Source: Candidatus Solincola jinzensis
GTDB taxonomy: Bacteria > Actinomycetota > Geothermincolia > Geothermincolales > RBG-13-55-18
Length of the DNA stretch: 7,792 nucleotides
Assembly: GCA_015711875.1 (NCBI GenBank)
Contig: JACVJG010000109.1
Location: forward strand, 1-7,792
Direction of reading: 5' to 3'
Made by a program: the position numbers and the translations under genes. Under the pieces are notes generated by a model. The model was not told the DNA's origin. It ran no database searches and saw only the letters and a program-made list of their open reading frames with translations. Positions 1-6,107 of this stretch are shown here, piece by piece. Position 1 is the stretch's first letter. Each line of letters starts with the position of its first letter.

Positions 1-763
1 GCACCTCGCCTTCGTAGGTGCCCGCGATGATCTCCTCCGCAGCGCGGTTGAGCTCCTCGATGGGCCGGGCCACATACTTGCGGGTGAAATAGCGCAGCCC
101 AAAGGTGGTGATCAATAAGCTGAAGGCAACCGCAATGGCCGAGACCACCGCGAGCCTGGCGATGAGGTTGTTTCTCTGGTCCTCGAAATAGCTCTCCACC
201 GCGGCCATCTCGGCCGTGCGGTCCGACACTATGTTCACCTGGAACTCTTCCAAGCCCACCACGCTGAGATCGATGGGGTAGAAAAAGGAGATGAAGGTGC
301 CTTCCCGGTCACCGAAGCGGTCAAGCACCTGATAATCGCCGGAAGGTCCCGAGGTCGGCATCTTCTCCGCATCGATCTCCACTCCCTTCAGGGCTCGATA
401 TGAGACCAGCTTTCCGCCTCTGATCACCCCTATGTACTCGATGGGATAGAAATTGATGGCGAAGTCCCCGATGAAGTCGTAAAAAACCTCCCAGTCGCCT
501 CCCAGGATCTTATATATCACCTCCTGGTTGAACATGCCGACCATGCGGGTATCGTCGGTCATCCTCGTGATGTTCTCCCCGATTTCGGCCAGCGCGAGCA
601 CCGATTGCTCGATCACCAGCTCTTTGTCTCGCTCGATGTTGCGATTGGTGGTCAGTATGACGTCAACCATGAAATAGGCGATGGTGGCGAGCACCAGCGC
701 GAGCGTCACCGCGGAGACCGCCAGCATGAGCTTGCGCATCTCCCTGCCAGTCTTTGCCTTCAT
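1..763 (-). CDS. Membrane sensor protein, N-terminal part (TM, sensor domain, TM, HAMP)
   Basis: The minus strand is open from the left edge to a start at 761-763, giving 254 codons of an incomplete gene. The product begins with a short basic segment (KAKTGREMRK). A hydrophobic helix follows at about residues 12-33, then a mostly hydrophilic region of about 165 residues, a second hydrophobic helix at about 200-222, and a charged segment with YVARPIEELNRAAEEI. That last part carries the conserved proline (about residue 234) of a HAMP linker. The architecture is that of an extracytoplasmic, cache-like ligand sensor passing a signal through HAMP to a cytoplasmic output domain. The output domain lies beyond the window, so histidine kinase, methyl-accepting protein and nucleotide cyclase remain equally possible. 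An in-frame ATG at 767-769 is an alternative start, but the purine-rich GAGGGGGG at 770-777 is better spaced for 763. The gene is divergent from the AOR gene; no functional link is visible. Confidence 0.85.
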   Translation of the reverse strand, partial: MKAKTGREMRKLMLAVSAVTLALVLATIAYFMVDVILTTNRNIERDKELVIEQSVLALAEIGENITRMTDDTRMVGMFNQEVIYKILGGDWEVFYDFIGDFAINFYPIEYIGVIRGGKLVSYRALKGVEIDAEKMPTSGPSGDYQVLDRFGDREGTFISFFYPIDLSVVGLEEFQVNIVSDRTAEMAAVESYFEDQRNNLIARLAVVSAIAVAFSLLITTFGLRYFTRKYVARPIEELNRAAEEIIAGTYEGEV

Positions 764-769
764 ATCCAT

Positions 770-1184
770 CCCCCCTCGCCAGGTCGGAAAAAGTTACCTG
801 TCGTTCACCTGTACAAGTATCGTCCCACGATGTAATAAACTTGAAATATTACCATGCAATACCATAGATTGCCGTTTTCTCGTGAGTTAGAGAAATAATC
901 CCCAAAACATGCCTCTAGCCGGCGCGTAAACCAGCCGGATGGCGACATGGGTGTTGGCTATCCGTAGTGGCCTTGTGTTGCGATGCGCTTGCTTGCCGTG
1001 GAAGAGATGAACACCCCGTTTGAATATCGCACGGACAACGGTCGCCTTGCTTTGTACGTTTAAACATCGGGGCACCACTAGGTCTCGCTCAAGGATAAAT
1101 AGGCGTCTAAGAGCGAAGGTTATACAATGGCGGTGAGCAGATGTCGAGCCGCATACATGCCTGGCCTTGGCCCGGCGGCGCCAT
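770..1184. other. Divergent intergenic region, no gene recognised
   Basis: This stretch separates the minus-strand sensor from the plus-strand AOR gene. The part around 820-900 is clearly more AT-rich than its surroundings, as expected for a promoter region. On the plus strand a loose -35/-10 pair is visible (TTGAAA at 841-846, TAGATT at 865-870, 18-nt spacer), but it lies 330 bp before the AOR start. No convincing promoter for the sensor gene stands out. I looked for a riboswitch-like fold (molybdenum/tungsten cofactor type, given the AOR gene) and recognised none. The remainder, 900-1110, holds no pattern I can name. Confidence 0.5.
1121..1128 (+). promoter_or_regulatory. Possible -10 box for the AOR gene
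   Basis: TATACAAT resembles a sigma-70 -10 element and would place a transcript start near 1134, about 68 nt before the chosen AOR start at 1202. No good -35 hexamer lies 16-18 nt upstream, so this is only a candidate. The upstream in-frame ATG at 1127 lies inside this box, which is one more reason not to use it as the start codon. Confidence 0.3.
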
Positions 1185-1192
1185 GGAGGAGG
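1185..1192 (+). promoter_or_regulatory. Ribosome binding site that sets the AOR start
   Basis: GGAGGAGG lies 9 nt before the ATG at 1202. It supports that start over the in-frame ATG at 1127, which has no comparable purine tract upstream. The protein from 1202 begins MKGGGYTGNMLTIDL, matching the usual AOR-family beginning (M-x-GYTGKxLxVDL). Confidence 0.75.
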
Positions 1193-1201
1193 TTGGCCTC
1201 G

Positions 1202-3040
1202 ATGAAAGGTGGAGGCTATACGGGAAACATGCTGACCATAGACCTGGGACGTCTAGAATCCTCCATCTCTATGTATCCCGAGGAATACGCGGATCACTAT
1301 CTCGGCGGCTTCGGTGTCAACAACCGCCTTTTCCTGGAGCGCTCACGCCCGGGGACCGATCCCCTTGACCCCGGCAACCCTCTGGTATTGGGCGCTGGCC
1401 CCCTGGTGGGAACCGCCGTACCGGGGACCTCCAGGGTGATGGCCAACGCGCGTGTGCCCCTCACGGGCGCGGTGGCCTCGGCCAGCGGAAGCATGGGGCT
1501 GGGGGTGCAAATGAAGCGGGGCGGGCTCGATCACATCGTACTGTTGGGAAAGGCTTCCGAGCCGACCATTATACGTATAGAGGACGGACACGCGGAGTTC
1601 ATCTCCGCCGCCTCATTTTGGGGGAAGGGCATCCTCGAAACCACCAGGGCCTTAAGGCAGGCCTACCCCGGCTCCTCGGTGCTCGCCATAGGTCCGGCGG
1701 GAGAGAACCTCGTCCACCTCTCCCTGGCCATGATCGACGCCTGCGCAACCCTGGGCAGAGGCGGCCTCGCGGCGGTCCTGGGCTCCAAGAACGTCAAGGC
1801 GGTGGTGGTTAAGGGTTCCGGCGTGTTGAAGGTGGCTGACCCCAAGCGCCTCAAGGAGCTGCTGCGTGGGCTTCACGAACGCCAGGCGCGCTGGGACATG
1901 CGCAAGGCAGCGCTGGAGTTGGGCATGATCGGGGCTTGGCCCATGTACGCTAACCAGCTCATGCCCTATGGCGCTGGCGAGGATGACCTGCGCGAGATGA
2001 CGGAGCGTTTCGGTCCCGGCGCCTACCTGAAGCTCAAGAAGCGCAGGATTGCCTGCCCCTCGTGTTTCCTCGCGGACAAGGACGAACTCCAGCTTCCGTC
2101 CACGGGTGAAAGCGTCTATTCCACCTCCTTCCTCAACGCTGCCATTATCGGCTGCGCCCTGGGGATGAAAGACGCCGAGGAGGCTGCCTCTACCCTGGCG
2201 ATGCTCGACGACCTGGGGCTGGATTTCATGACCCTGAGCTGGCAGGCCGCTTACCTGCTGGAGCTTCACGAGCACGGCCTGCTGGAAACCGGTGACGCGG
2301 AGGGCATCCCTCTATCAAGGGGGGCCGGGATCCTGCGTGAGCTTGCCGTAAGGGTAACGCGGCGCAAAGGCGAGATAGGGGAGGCGCTGGCGCGGGGATG
2401 GCGCGGGGCCTTTGAGCTCTTCGGCGAGGATACCCGACGCTTTACCATGCTGGTGCGCGACCAGGACTGCCTTTACGACCCCCGCGTCAGCGGGCTGGGG
2501 ACCATGGAATTCGAGCAGATCGTGTCGCCGCGCGGACCGACCTCGGCCAGCGCTGGCTCCGCCACCTATGTGCCCGGACTGCCATTGGATGACCTGCGGC
2601 GCCTTACCCAGAGGATGGGGGTAGGCGAGGGTGCGCTGGACCGCATCTTCTCACCGCCCTGGGGCATGAACGTGGGGAGGCTGACGCGCTATTCCGAGGA
2701 CTGGTTCAGCCTGTTCTCCAGCCTTGGCATCTGCAACCGCTTCCAGATCAACCGCTTCTACCACGCTGCGCTCATCCGTGACCTGCTGGCGGCGGTGACC
2801 GGGGTGGAGATGGAGACGGAGGAGATGATGAACAAGGCGGCGGCGGGCTTCGAGCTCTACCGGGAGCTGAGCGCGCGCGAGGGCCTGGGGAGGGAAAAAG
2901 ACATTCCGCCGGAAGCCTGGTTCGAGGATAGCCCGCTCTGGGGCCGGGGCGGGAGGTTGAGGGATTACTTCGGAAACCCGCTCAGCCGAGAGGACGTAAT
3001 AACCCTTTTGAGCGATTACTACGACGAGAGGAGCAGGTAA
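1202..3040 (+). CDS. Aldehyde ferredoxin oxidoreductase (AOR) family protein, divergent cofactor site
   Basis: The product has 612 residues, the usual AOR-family length. Family members carry a tungsten or molybdenum bis-pyranopterin and one [4Fe-4S] cluster and oxidise aldehydes or related substrates in the cytoplasm with ferredoxin. Visible signatures are the N-terminal GYTG...IDL, GRGGLAAVLGSKNVKA at about 185-200 (family GRGGLGAVMGSKNLKA), and the pterin-binding DxxGLD motif at 336-341. The cluster region reads C285-x2-C288-x3-D292, with a distant cysteine at C511 in SSLGIC. Canonical enzymes have C-x2-C-x3-C plus a C-terminal DxxGLC, so here the third cysteine is Asp and the Asp five residues before the last cysteine is Ser506. 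The usual RGACH segment appears as RGPTSAS, apparently without the histidine. It may therefore act on a different substrate or be a non-canonical paralogue; the substrate cannot be deduced. No partner subunit is adjacent, and tadA follows after 90 nt. Confidence 0.9.
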   Translation: MKGGGYTGNMLTIDLGRLESSISMYPEEYADHYLGGFGVNNRLFLERSRPGTDPLDPGNPLVLGAGPLVGTAVPGTSRVMANARVPLTGAVASASGSMGLGVQMKRGGLDHIVLLGKASEPTIIRIEDGHAEFISAASFWGKGILETTRALRQAYPGSSVLAIGPAGENLVHLSLAMIDACATLGRGGLAAVLGSKNVKAVVVKGSGVLKVADPKRLKELLRGLHERQARWDMRKAALELGMIGAWPMYANQLMPYGAGEDDLREMTERFGPGAYLKLKKRRIACPSCFLADKDELQLPSTGESVYSTSFLNAAIIGCALGMKDAEEAASTLAMLDDLGLDFMTLSWQAAYLLELHEHGLLETGDAEGIPLSRGAGILRELAVRVTRRKGEIGEALARGWRGAFELFGEDTRRFTMLVRDQDCLYDPRVSGLGTMEFEQIVSPRGPTSASAGSATYVPGLPLDDLRRLTQRMGVGEGALDRIFSPPWGMNVGRLTRYSEDWFSLFSSLGICNRFQINRFYHAALIRDLLAAVTGVEMETEEMMNKAAAGFELYRELSAREGLGREKDIPPEAWFEDSPLWGRGGRLRDYFGNPLSREDVITLLSDYYDERSR

Positions 3041-3130
3041 TATGCGCTCTGCGCGCCTTTGGCTTCCGGCCATGGCGTGAAACGGGATGAGGGCGGGGCG
3101 GAAAGAGGAAAGCTGGTGCTGGAGACGGGC

Positions 3131-3613
3131 GTGAGCGCGATGTTTTCGGTGGACAGAGAATACATGTCGCTGGCTCTTGAGGAGGCGCGCATGGCGGCGG
3201 CCGAAGGGGAGGTCCCCGTGGGGGCGGTGCTGGTGAAGGAGGGAAAGGTGATCGCCAGCACCCACAACCGCAGGGAGGCCACGGGGAACCCCCTTGACCA
3301 TGCCGAGATACTGGCCCTGGTGGAGGGAGCGCGTAGGCTCGGGAACTGGCGCCTGGAAGGAACTACCATGTACGTGACCCTCGAGCCTTGCCCAATGTGC
3401 GCGGGTGCCATGGTGCAGGCGCGGGTGGCGAGGTTGGTGTTCGGGGCGCGCGACATAAAACTGGGAGCCGCGGGCAGCCGCTATAATCTCGTGCACGACG
3501 AGACCACCCATCACCGCCTGGAGGTGACCGACGGCATCCTGGAGGAGGAATGCCTGGAGGTGTTGCGCGGTTTCTTCGAGGCCAGGCGCAATGGTGGCAG
3601 GCGGACTGAGTGA
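3131..3613 (+). CDS. tadA: tRNA-specific adenosine deaminase TadA
   Basis: TadA deaminates A34 to inosine in tRNA-Arg(ACG), allowing it to read CGN codons. It is a zinc enzyme of the cytidine/deoxycytidylate deaminase fold. The zinc and catalytic motif HAE is visible (H57, E59) together with PCPMC (C87, C90). The family signatures GEVPVGAVLV, LEPCPMCAGAM and the C-terminal FFEARR are also present. From the GTG at 3131 the protein is 160 residues, within the usual 150-170, and the motif numbering equals that of the E. coli enzyme. I chose this GTG because GGAG at 3121-3124 is well spaced for it. The ATG at 3140 and a GTG at 3116 (after GAGG at 3105-3108) are alternatives that change only the N-terminus. 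It follows the AOR gene in the same direction after 90 nt; co-transcription is possible but there is no functional link. Confidence 0.93.
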   Translation: MSAMFSVDREYMSLALEEARMAAAEGEVPVGAVLVKEGKVIASTHNRREATGNPLDHAEILALVEGARRLGNWRLEGTTMYVTLEPCPMCAGAMVQARVARLVFGARDIKLGAAGSRYNLVHDETTHHRLEVTDGILEEECLEVLRGFFEARRNGGRRTE

Positions 3614-3614
3614 G

Positions 3615-3651
3615 CATCATCGCGCCTTCGTGCGGTAACGGCGCGATAATG
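3615..3651 (+). terminator. Hairpin after tadA, possible terminator
   Basis: Two 12-nt arms (3615-3626 and 3640-3651, core ATCGCGCC/GGCGCGAT) pair with one mismatch around a 13-nt loop, directly after the tadA stop codon. There is no downstream T tract, so this is not a textbook intrinsic terminator. Its position between tadA and the separately promoted tRNA gene fits transcription termination or 3'-end protection. Confidence 0.4.
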
Positions 3652-3720
3652 ACCGGCAACGGCCTCTCTCCGCTCTCGATATGTTTCCCGCCGCCTCTGT
3701 CGCCGTTGCCCTTGCGCCGC

Positions 3721-3726
3721 TATAAT
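3721..3726 (+). promoter_or_regulatory. -10 box of the tRNA-Ser gene
   Basis: A perfect TATAAT ends 10 nt before the first base of the mature tRNA, giving a transcript start only a few nucleotides upstream of it. The matching -35 is poor (TGTCGC at 3698-3703, 17-nt spacer). Confidence 0.55.
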
Positions 3727-3736
3727 GTTGGTGCGC

Positions 3737-3828
3737 GGAGAGGTGCCAGAGCGGACGAATGGGGCGGTCTCGAAAACCGTTGAGCCCTTCGCGGGGCTCC
3801 GTGGGTTCGAATCCCACCCTCTCCGCCA
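3737..3828 (+). tRNA. tRNA-Ser (anticodon CGA, reads UCG)
   Basis: A complete class II cloverleaf can be folded by eye. The acceptor arms are GGAGAGG (3737-3743) and CCTCTCC (3818-3824), followed by G73 and an encoded CCA (3826-3828). The anticodon stem is GCGGT/ACCGT around the loop CTCGAAA, with anticodon CGA at 3771-3773. A long variable arm (GAGCCC...GGGCTC, about 3782-3798) is diagnostic for the serine/leucine/tyrosine class. The T arm is GTGGG-TTCGAAT-CCCAC (3801-3817). The G discriminator base and the anticodon identify serine. Confidence 0.97.
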
Positions 3829-3868
3829 TCCTCAGGGGCTATGGCCGCAACTCATACACGCCCGCGGC

Positions 3869-4297
3869 TCAGAGCCTGCCACCGGCTTTGCCTCTCCTCC
3901 GTCGCTCCACCATCACGCAGAGGTCGTGAAGGGCCTTGATGCCCTTCTCCGCGCAGAAACTGATGGCCTGGGGGGATTCCGCCCCCGGTTGCATCCAGGC
4001 CTTGTCTATGCCCAGGGCGGCCATTTCCCGCAGCGTCTTCTCGGTTACGGCGGGTGGGCAGACGAACTCCACCACCTCGGGCTTTTCGGGCAGGGACGCC
4101 AGGTCGGGATAACACCTGTCGCCGAAGATGTCGTCGTATAGCGGGTTGACGGCGTATACTTTGTAGCCGCCCTCCTTGAGGTCGCGGTATACCCTATATC
4201 CGTATTTCCCCGTGTCGGTGGAAACCCCCACCACGGCGTAAACCCGCGCGGAGAGGAACTCCTCCACCAGTTCTCCCTGGTTGCCGAAATCGCTCAT
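3869..4297 (-). CDS. CoA-binding (Rossmann-fold) domain protein
   Basis: The product is 142 residues, a stand-alone single-domain protein of the CoA_binding_2/YccU type. It shows the nucleotide-binding loop AVVGVSTDTGKYGYRV (about 21-36), the following YKVYAVNP strand-turn, and the family-typical WMQPGAES and C-terminal LHDLCVMVE segments. Related domains form the N-terminal part of acyl-CoA synthetases (ADP-forming) and of succinyl-CoA synthetase alpha subunits. Stand-alone members bind CoA-like ligands but mostly have no established role. The ATG at 4295-4297 is preceded by AAAGGAACGGAA, a reasonable ribosome binding site. The frame stays open upstream to about 4570, but that extension crosses a repeat and shows no family similarity. 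The gene is convergent with tRNA-Ser (40 bp apart) and divergent from the TetR unit. Confidence 0.88.
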   Translation of the reverse strand: MSDFGNQGELVEEFLSARVYAVVGVSTDTGKYGYRVYRDLKEGGYKVYAVNPLYDDIFGDRCYPDLASLPEKPEVVEFVCPPAVTEKTLREMAALGIDKAWMQPGAESPQAISFCAEKGIKALHDLCVMVERRRRGKAGGRL

Positions 4298-4331
4298 TTC
4301 CGTTCCTTTGCCGTGTCTCACTCCCGACATG

Positions 4332-4340
4332 AATATAGCA
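4332..4340 (-). promoter_or_regulatory. Possible extended -10 promoter of the CoA-binding gene
   Basis: On the minus strand the sequence reads TGCTATATT, an extended -10 element (TGn plus a TATAAT-like hexamer). It would start transcription about 30 nt before the ATG at 4297. No clear -35 is present, which extended -10 promoters can do without. Confidence 0.35.
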
Positions 4341-4356
4341 TCTCCACCCCGGAGGA

Positions 4357-4449
4357 ACGCGCCACTCCATGACGCTTTCTGAGCAAACCCCGCCTGTATC
4401 GCCCGGTGATATGCGGATTTCCGCCCGTGGGGCACGCGCCACTCCATGA
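4357..4449. repeat. Two copies of a 16-bp direct repeat, 77 bp apart
   Basis: ACGCGCCACTCCATGA occurs exactly at 4357-4372 and 4434-4449. About 15 bp to the left of each copy are also loosely alike (TCC-CCC-GG pattern). On the minus strand each copy contains an ATG followed by codons for EWR, although neither belongs to a gene I can support. The bases to the right of the copies are unrelated. It may be a remnant of a local duplication or a member of a dispersed short repeat family; one window cannot tell. Confidence 0.6.
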
Positions 4450-4639
4450 TGCCTGCCGGGATGGTCGGTAGCATGGAAGGGTATATCTCCGTCCGGGCGT
4501 CAGGGATCGCGCTCGGAACCCCGGAGGCGACCCGCAAGCTTGAGATGTCGCGAACACGGCCGCACGCCATTCTCTGGAGAGCCTATTCCGAGGCAGGGCG
4601 TTGGCTGCGCCGTCAGGGCGTACATCCCTGGCGCCTACG

Positions 4640-4668
4640 TTGACTATAATGACTTTGGGTTATATAAT
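4640..4668 (+). promoter_or_regulatory. Near-consensus sigma-70 promoter of the tetR unit
   Basis: TTGACT (4640-4645) and TATAAT (4663-4668) are separated by exactly 17 nt, one mismatch from the full consensus. The predicted transcript start is about 4675, leaving a leader of about 225 nt to the tetR ATG. The nonamer TATAATGAC occurs twice (4645-4653 and 4663-4671), 18 bp apart. Confidence 0.75.
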
Positions 4669-4681
4669 GACCATCAGTCAT
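4667..4681. promoter_or_regulatory. Candidate TetR operator overlapping the -10 box
   Basis: ATGACcatcaGTCAT is a perfect 5-bp inverted repeat with a 5-bp centre. It overlaps the end of the -10 box and covers the expected transcript start. Further TGAC half-sites lie at 4641 and 4651. TetR dimers bind palindromes of this size, and binding here would block RNA polymerase, so autoregulation by the downstream tetR is the natural inference. Confidence 0.45.
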
Positions 4682-4899
4682 AAAAACGGGGGGTCGGCTT
4701 CGCGATATGGCGATCCAGATTGCGTAGTGGATAGTCGGCGTACCGGCACGCCATAACATCATGACTGCCATAGCCGCGGTTTTGAGGAGTGTTGCCTGCC
4801 TGCAAGGTTGACGTTAGTCGAGGCGGGGCACATGGCCTGAAAAAGGCGCCCTCGGACGCCGTTTCATGCGAGTGGCGCCGGGACTACCGGGCGGGTTCC

Positions 4900-5529
4900 A
4901 TGGGCGTTGCTGAGAGAAGAGAGCGCGAGAAGCGGGAGCGCGTGAATACTATCATCCTGGCCGCGAGGGATATCTTCTTCGAGAAGGGATACCGCGCCAC
5001 CATGGATGAGATAGCGGAGCGCGCCGAGCTCTCCAAAGGCACCCTCTATCTTTATTTCAGGAGCAAGGACGAGCTCTATATATCCGTCATCCTGGAAGGT
5101 TTCCATCTCCTGGAAGACCGCCTCAGAAGGGTGCTTAAGCGCGCCAAAGGGGCCGAGAGCCGCGTGAGAGCGGTCTATTACGCTTTCATAGACCACTGTC
5201 TCGAGAACAAGGCCTATTTCCGCACCACCCAGTATTTCCTCACCGAGGACGCGCGGGCCAATACCTCCCCGGACCTGGTGGAAACCATCAATCGCTCCAC
5301 TGGTGAGCTCATGCAGTACGGCGTGAGGGTGATCCGTGAAGGAGTGGAGAAAGGGGTTTTCCGAAAGGACATCGACCCGGGCATAGTGGCCTTGGCGGTT
5401 TGGAGGATGGCGACGGGCATCCTCGACCTTGCGGTGCTGGAGAGCGATGTCGTGGGGGGCAAAAGGCCTTACCAGGAGGTCTTCGATACCGCCATAGAAC
5501 TGGTGCTGAAAGGGATAAGAGCCGGCTGA
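4900..5529 (+). CDS. TetR/AcrR family transcriptional regulator
   Basis: The product has 209 residues, typical of the family. The DNA-binding helix-turn-helix spans about 34-53 (TMDEIAERAELSKGTLYLYF) followed by RSKDELY, the classic TetR N-terminal signature. The rest is a helical ligand-binding and dimerisation domain with no recognisable ligand motif. The ATG at 4900 gives MGVAERREREKRERVN, the normal beginning of such proteins. The frame stays open back to a GTG at 4789, but that extra sequence has no family character. The ribosome binding site before 4900 is weak. The gene lies first in a co-directional run with the small helical protein and the FAD oxidase, so it probably represses its own unit in response to a small hydrophobic or acyl-type ligand; the ligand is a guess. 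It is strongly promoted from 4640-4668. Confidence 0.9.
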   Translation: MGVAERREREKRERVNTIILAARDIFFEKGYRATMDEIAERAELSKGTLYLYFRSKDELYISVILEGFHLLEDRLRRVLKRAKGAESRVRAVYYAFIDHCLENKAYFRTTQYFLTEDARANTSPDLVETINRSTGELMQYGVRVIREGVEKGVFRKDIDPGIVALAVWRMATGILDLAVLESDVVGGKRPYQEVFDTAIELVLKGIRAG

Positions 5530-5548
5530 GCGCGAGAGCGGCGCCGGC
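5521..5548 (+). other. GC-rich inverted repeat at the end of tetR
   Basis: GCCGGC at 5521-5526 and again at 5543-5548 can pair around a 16-nt loop at the tetR stop codon. There is no T tract, so full termination is doubtful. It could attenuate or protect the message between tetR and the next gene. Confidence 0.25.
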
Positions 5549-5559
5549 AGGAAAAACAC

Positions 5560-5568
5560 GGAGGTGAT
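5560..5568 (+). promoter_or_regulatory. Perfect Shine-Dalgarno that implies a TTG start
   Basis: GGAGGTGAT is a full match to the anti-Shine-Dalgarno tail of 16S rRNA. The GTG at 5564 and ATG at 5567 lie inside it and are too close to be used, whereas TTG at 5573 lies 8 nt after GGAGG. The start of the following gene is therefore set at this TTG. Confidence 0.6.
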
Positions 5569-5572
5569 GGCA

Positions 5573-5962
5573 TTGGCGCTCGATCCCGCGGAGGTGTTCA
5601 AGGTCATGCGCTGCGCCTGGCGCCACGGGGTGCTGGACAAGTTCATGGCCATCCAGGGGGAGGCCCTGGAGGGGGTGATGGCGGACACGGGCATGAACAT
5701 GGGCGACCTGCTGAACCGCCTGGACGAGGCGAAGCCGGAGACGGTGGCCAGGGTGGACCGCCTGCTGGAGCGCGCCGGCCCCTTGATGAAGCACCTGGAC
5801 AACGACCGCCTCATGGGTATCGTCTCCCGCCTGCTGGACCTCTCCTTGGTGAGAAAGGCGATGGTGGCGGGCATGCGGGCCAACATGGCCCGGGCGGCCA
5901 CCGGCGCCCCCCGACCCTCCCTCAGAGAGCGGGTGGCGGCGCTTGCGGGCAGGACGGCCTGA
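5573..5962 (+). CDS. Small helical protein of unknown function in the FAD-oxidase unit
   Basis: The product has 129 residues from the TTG at 5573 (132 if the GTG at 5564 were used). I do not recognise the family. It is rich in Leu, Met, Ala and charged residues and looks wholly alpha-helical, with no transmembrane segment, signal peptide or cysteine cluster (a single Cys near residue 14). The middle contains leucine-spaced segments such as RVDRLLERAGPLMKHL, and the C-terminus is basic (RPSLRERVAALAGRTA). It sits 43 nt after tetR and 13 nt before a duplicated start of the FAD-oxidase gene. It is thus probably co-translated with that enzyme and may be an accessory or assembly factor; that is inference from position only. 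Its last five codons and stop lie inside the 120-bp duplicated segment. Confidence 0.72.
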   Translation: MALDPAEVFKVMRCAWRHGVLDKFMAIQGEALEGVMADTGMNMGDLLNRLDEAKPETVARVDRLLERAGPLMKHLDNDRLMGIVSRLLDLSLVRKAMVAGMRANMARAATGAPRPSLRERVAALAGRTA

Positions 5963-6064
5963 GGGAGGTGCGGAGATGATCGCGCGGGACATAAGGGAAA
6001 AGCTCTCCGCCATCGTGGGGGCGGAGGACGTCTCGGAGGACGAGGCCCTCCTCTCCACCTGGCG
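5945..6064 (+). repeat. 120-bp perfect tandem duplication, copy 1
   Basis: All 120 bases are identical to 6090-6209 (offset 145 bp). The segment holds the last five codons and stop of the small helical protein, the GGAGG ribosome binding site (5964-5968) and the first 29 codons of the FAD-oxidase gene. The 25 bp that follow (6065-6089) resemble, with a gap of about 10 nt, the sequence that follows copy 2, so the ancestral unit may have been about 145 bp. Confidence 0.97.
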
Positions 6065-6107
6065 GAGCGGGGGACGGAAAGCGGCCCCGGCGGGCAGGAC
6101 GGCCTGA
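5976..6107 (+). pseudogene. Truncated duplicate start of the FAD-oxidase gene (43 codons)
   Basis: The ATG at 5976 has the same GGAGG and 7-nt spacing as the intact gene and encodes the same first 29-30 residues (MIARDIREKL...STWR). It then diverges through SGGRKAAP and runs into copy 2 of the repeat in the frame of the upstream gene, ending in the same AGRTA-stop. The stop at 6105-6107 is 13 nt before the intact ATG at 6121, the same gap as between the small helical protein and this ORF. It may be translated as a 43-residue leader peptide with re-initiation downstream, but it cannot encode an enzyme. If the duplication is an assembly error, this ORF does not exist. Confidence 0.65.

Larger units (their letters stand above)
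4298..4899. other. Divergent intergenic region between the CoA-binding and tetR genes
   Basis: No credible gene is seen in these 600 bp. From left to right it holds a candidate extended -10 promoter for the CoA-binding gene, a 16-bp direct repeat (4357-4372 and 4434-4449), and a small inverted repeat CAGGG/CCCTG (4614-4618, 4626-4630) just before the tetR promoter. Then come the strong promoter and TGAC-type operator at 4640-4681, and a leader of about 225 nt to the tetR start. The segment 4510-4600 shows nothing I can name. Confidence 0.6.

Noticed and set aside
887..1078. A 63-codon minus-strand ORF in the divergent intergenic region
   Set aside because: It has a GTG start without a purine-rich site upstream, no domain, and unconvincing composition.
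900..1110. Possible Moco/Wco-type riboswitch before the AOR gene
   Set aside because: I could not find the characteristic conserved segments or a convincing nested fold by eye; only short chance inverted repeats are present.
1127..1201. N-terminal extension of the AOR gene from the ATG at 1127
   Set aside because: There is no ribosome binding site, the ATG overlaps a -10-like box, and the conserved AOR start (MKGGGYTG) with GGAGGAGG upstream lies at 1202.
2651..3514. A 287-codon minus-strand ORF across the end of the AOR gene and tadA
   Set aside because: It is antisense to two conserved genes, is rich in His/Arg/Pro, and shows no domain.
3617..3829. Minus-strand ORF beginning MAERVGFEPTEP, and a plus-strand ORF from 3725
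   Set aside because: Both translate through the tRNA-Ser gene. The ERVGFEPT-type peptide is a well-known spurious product of serine/leucine tRNA genes.
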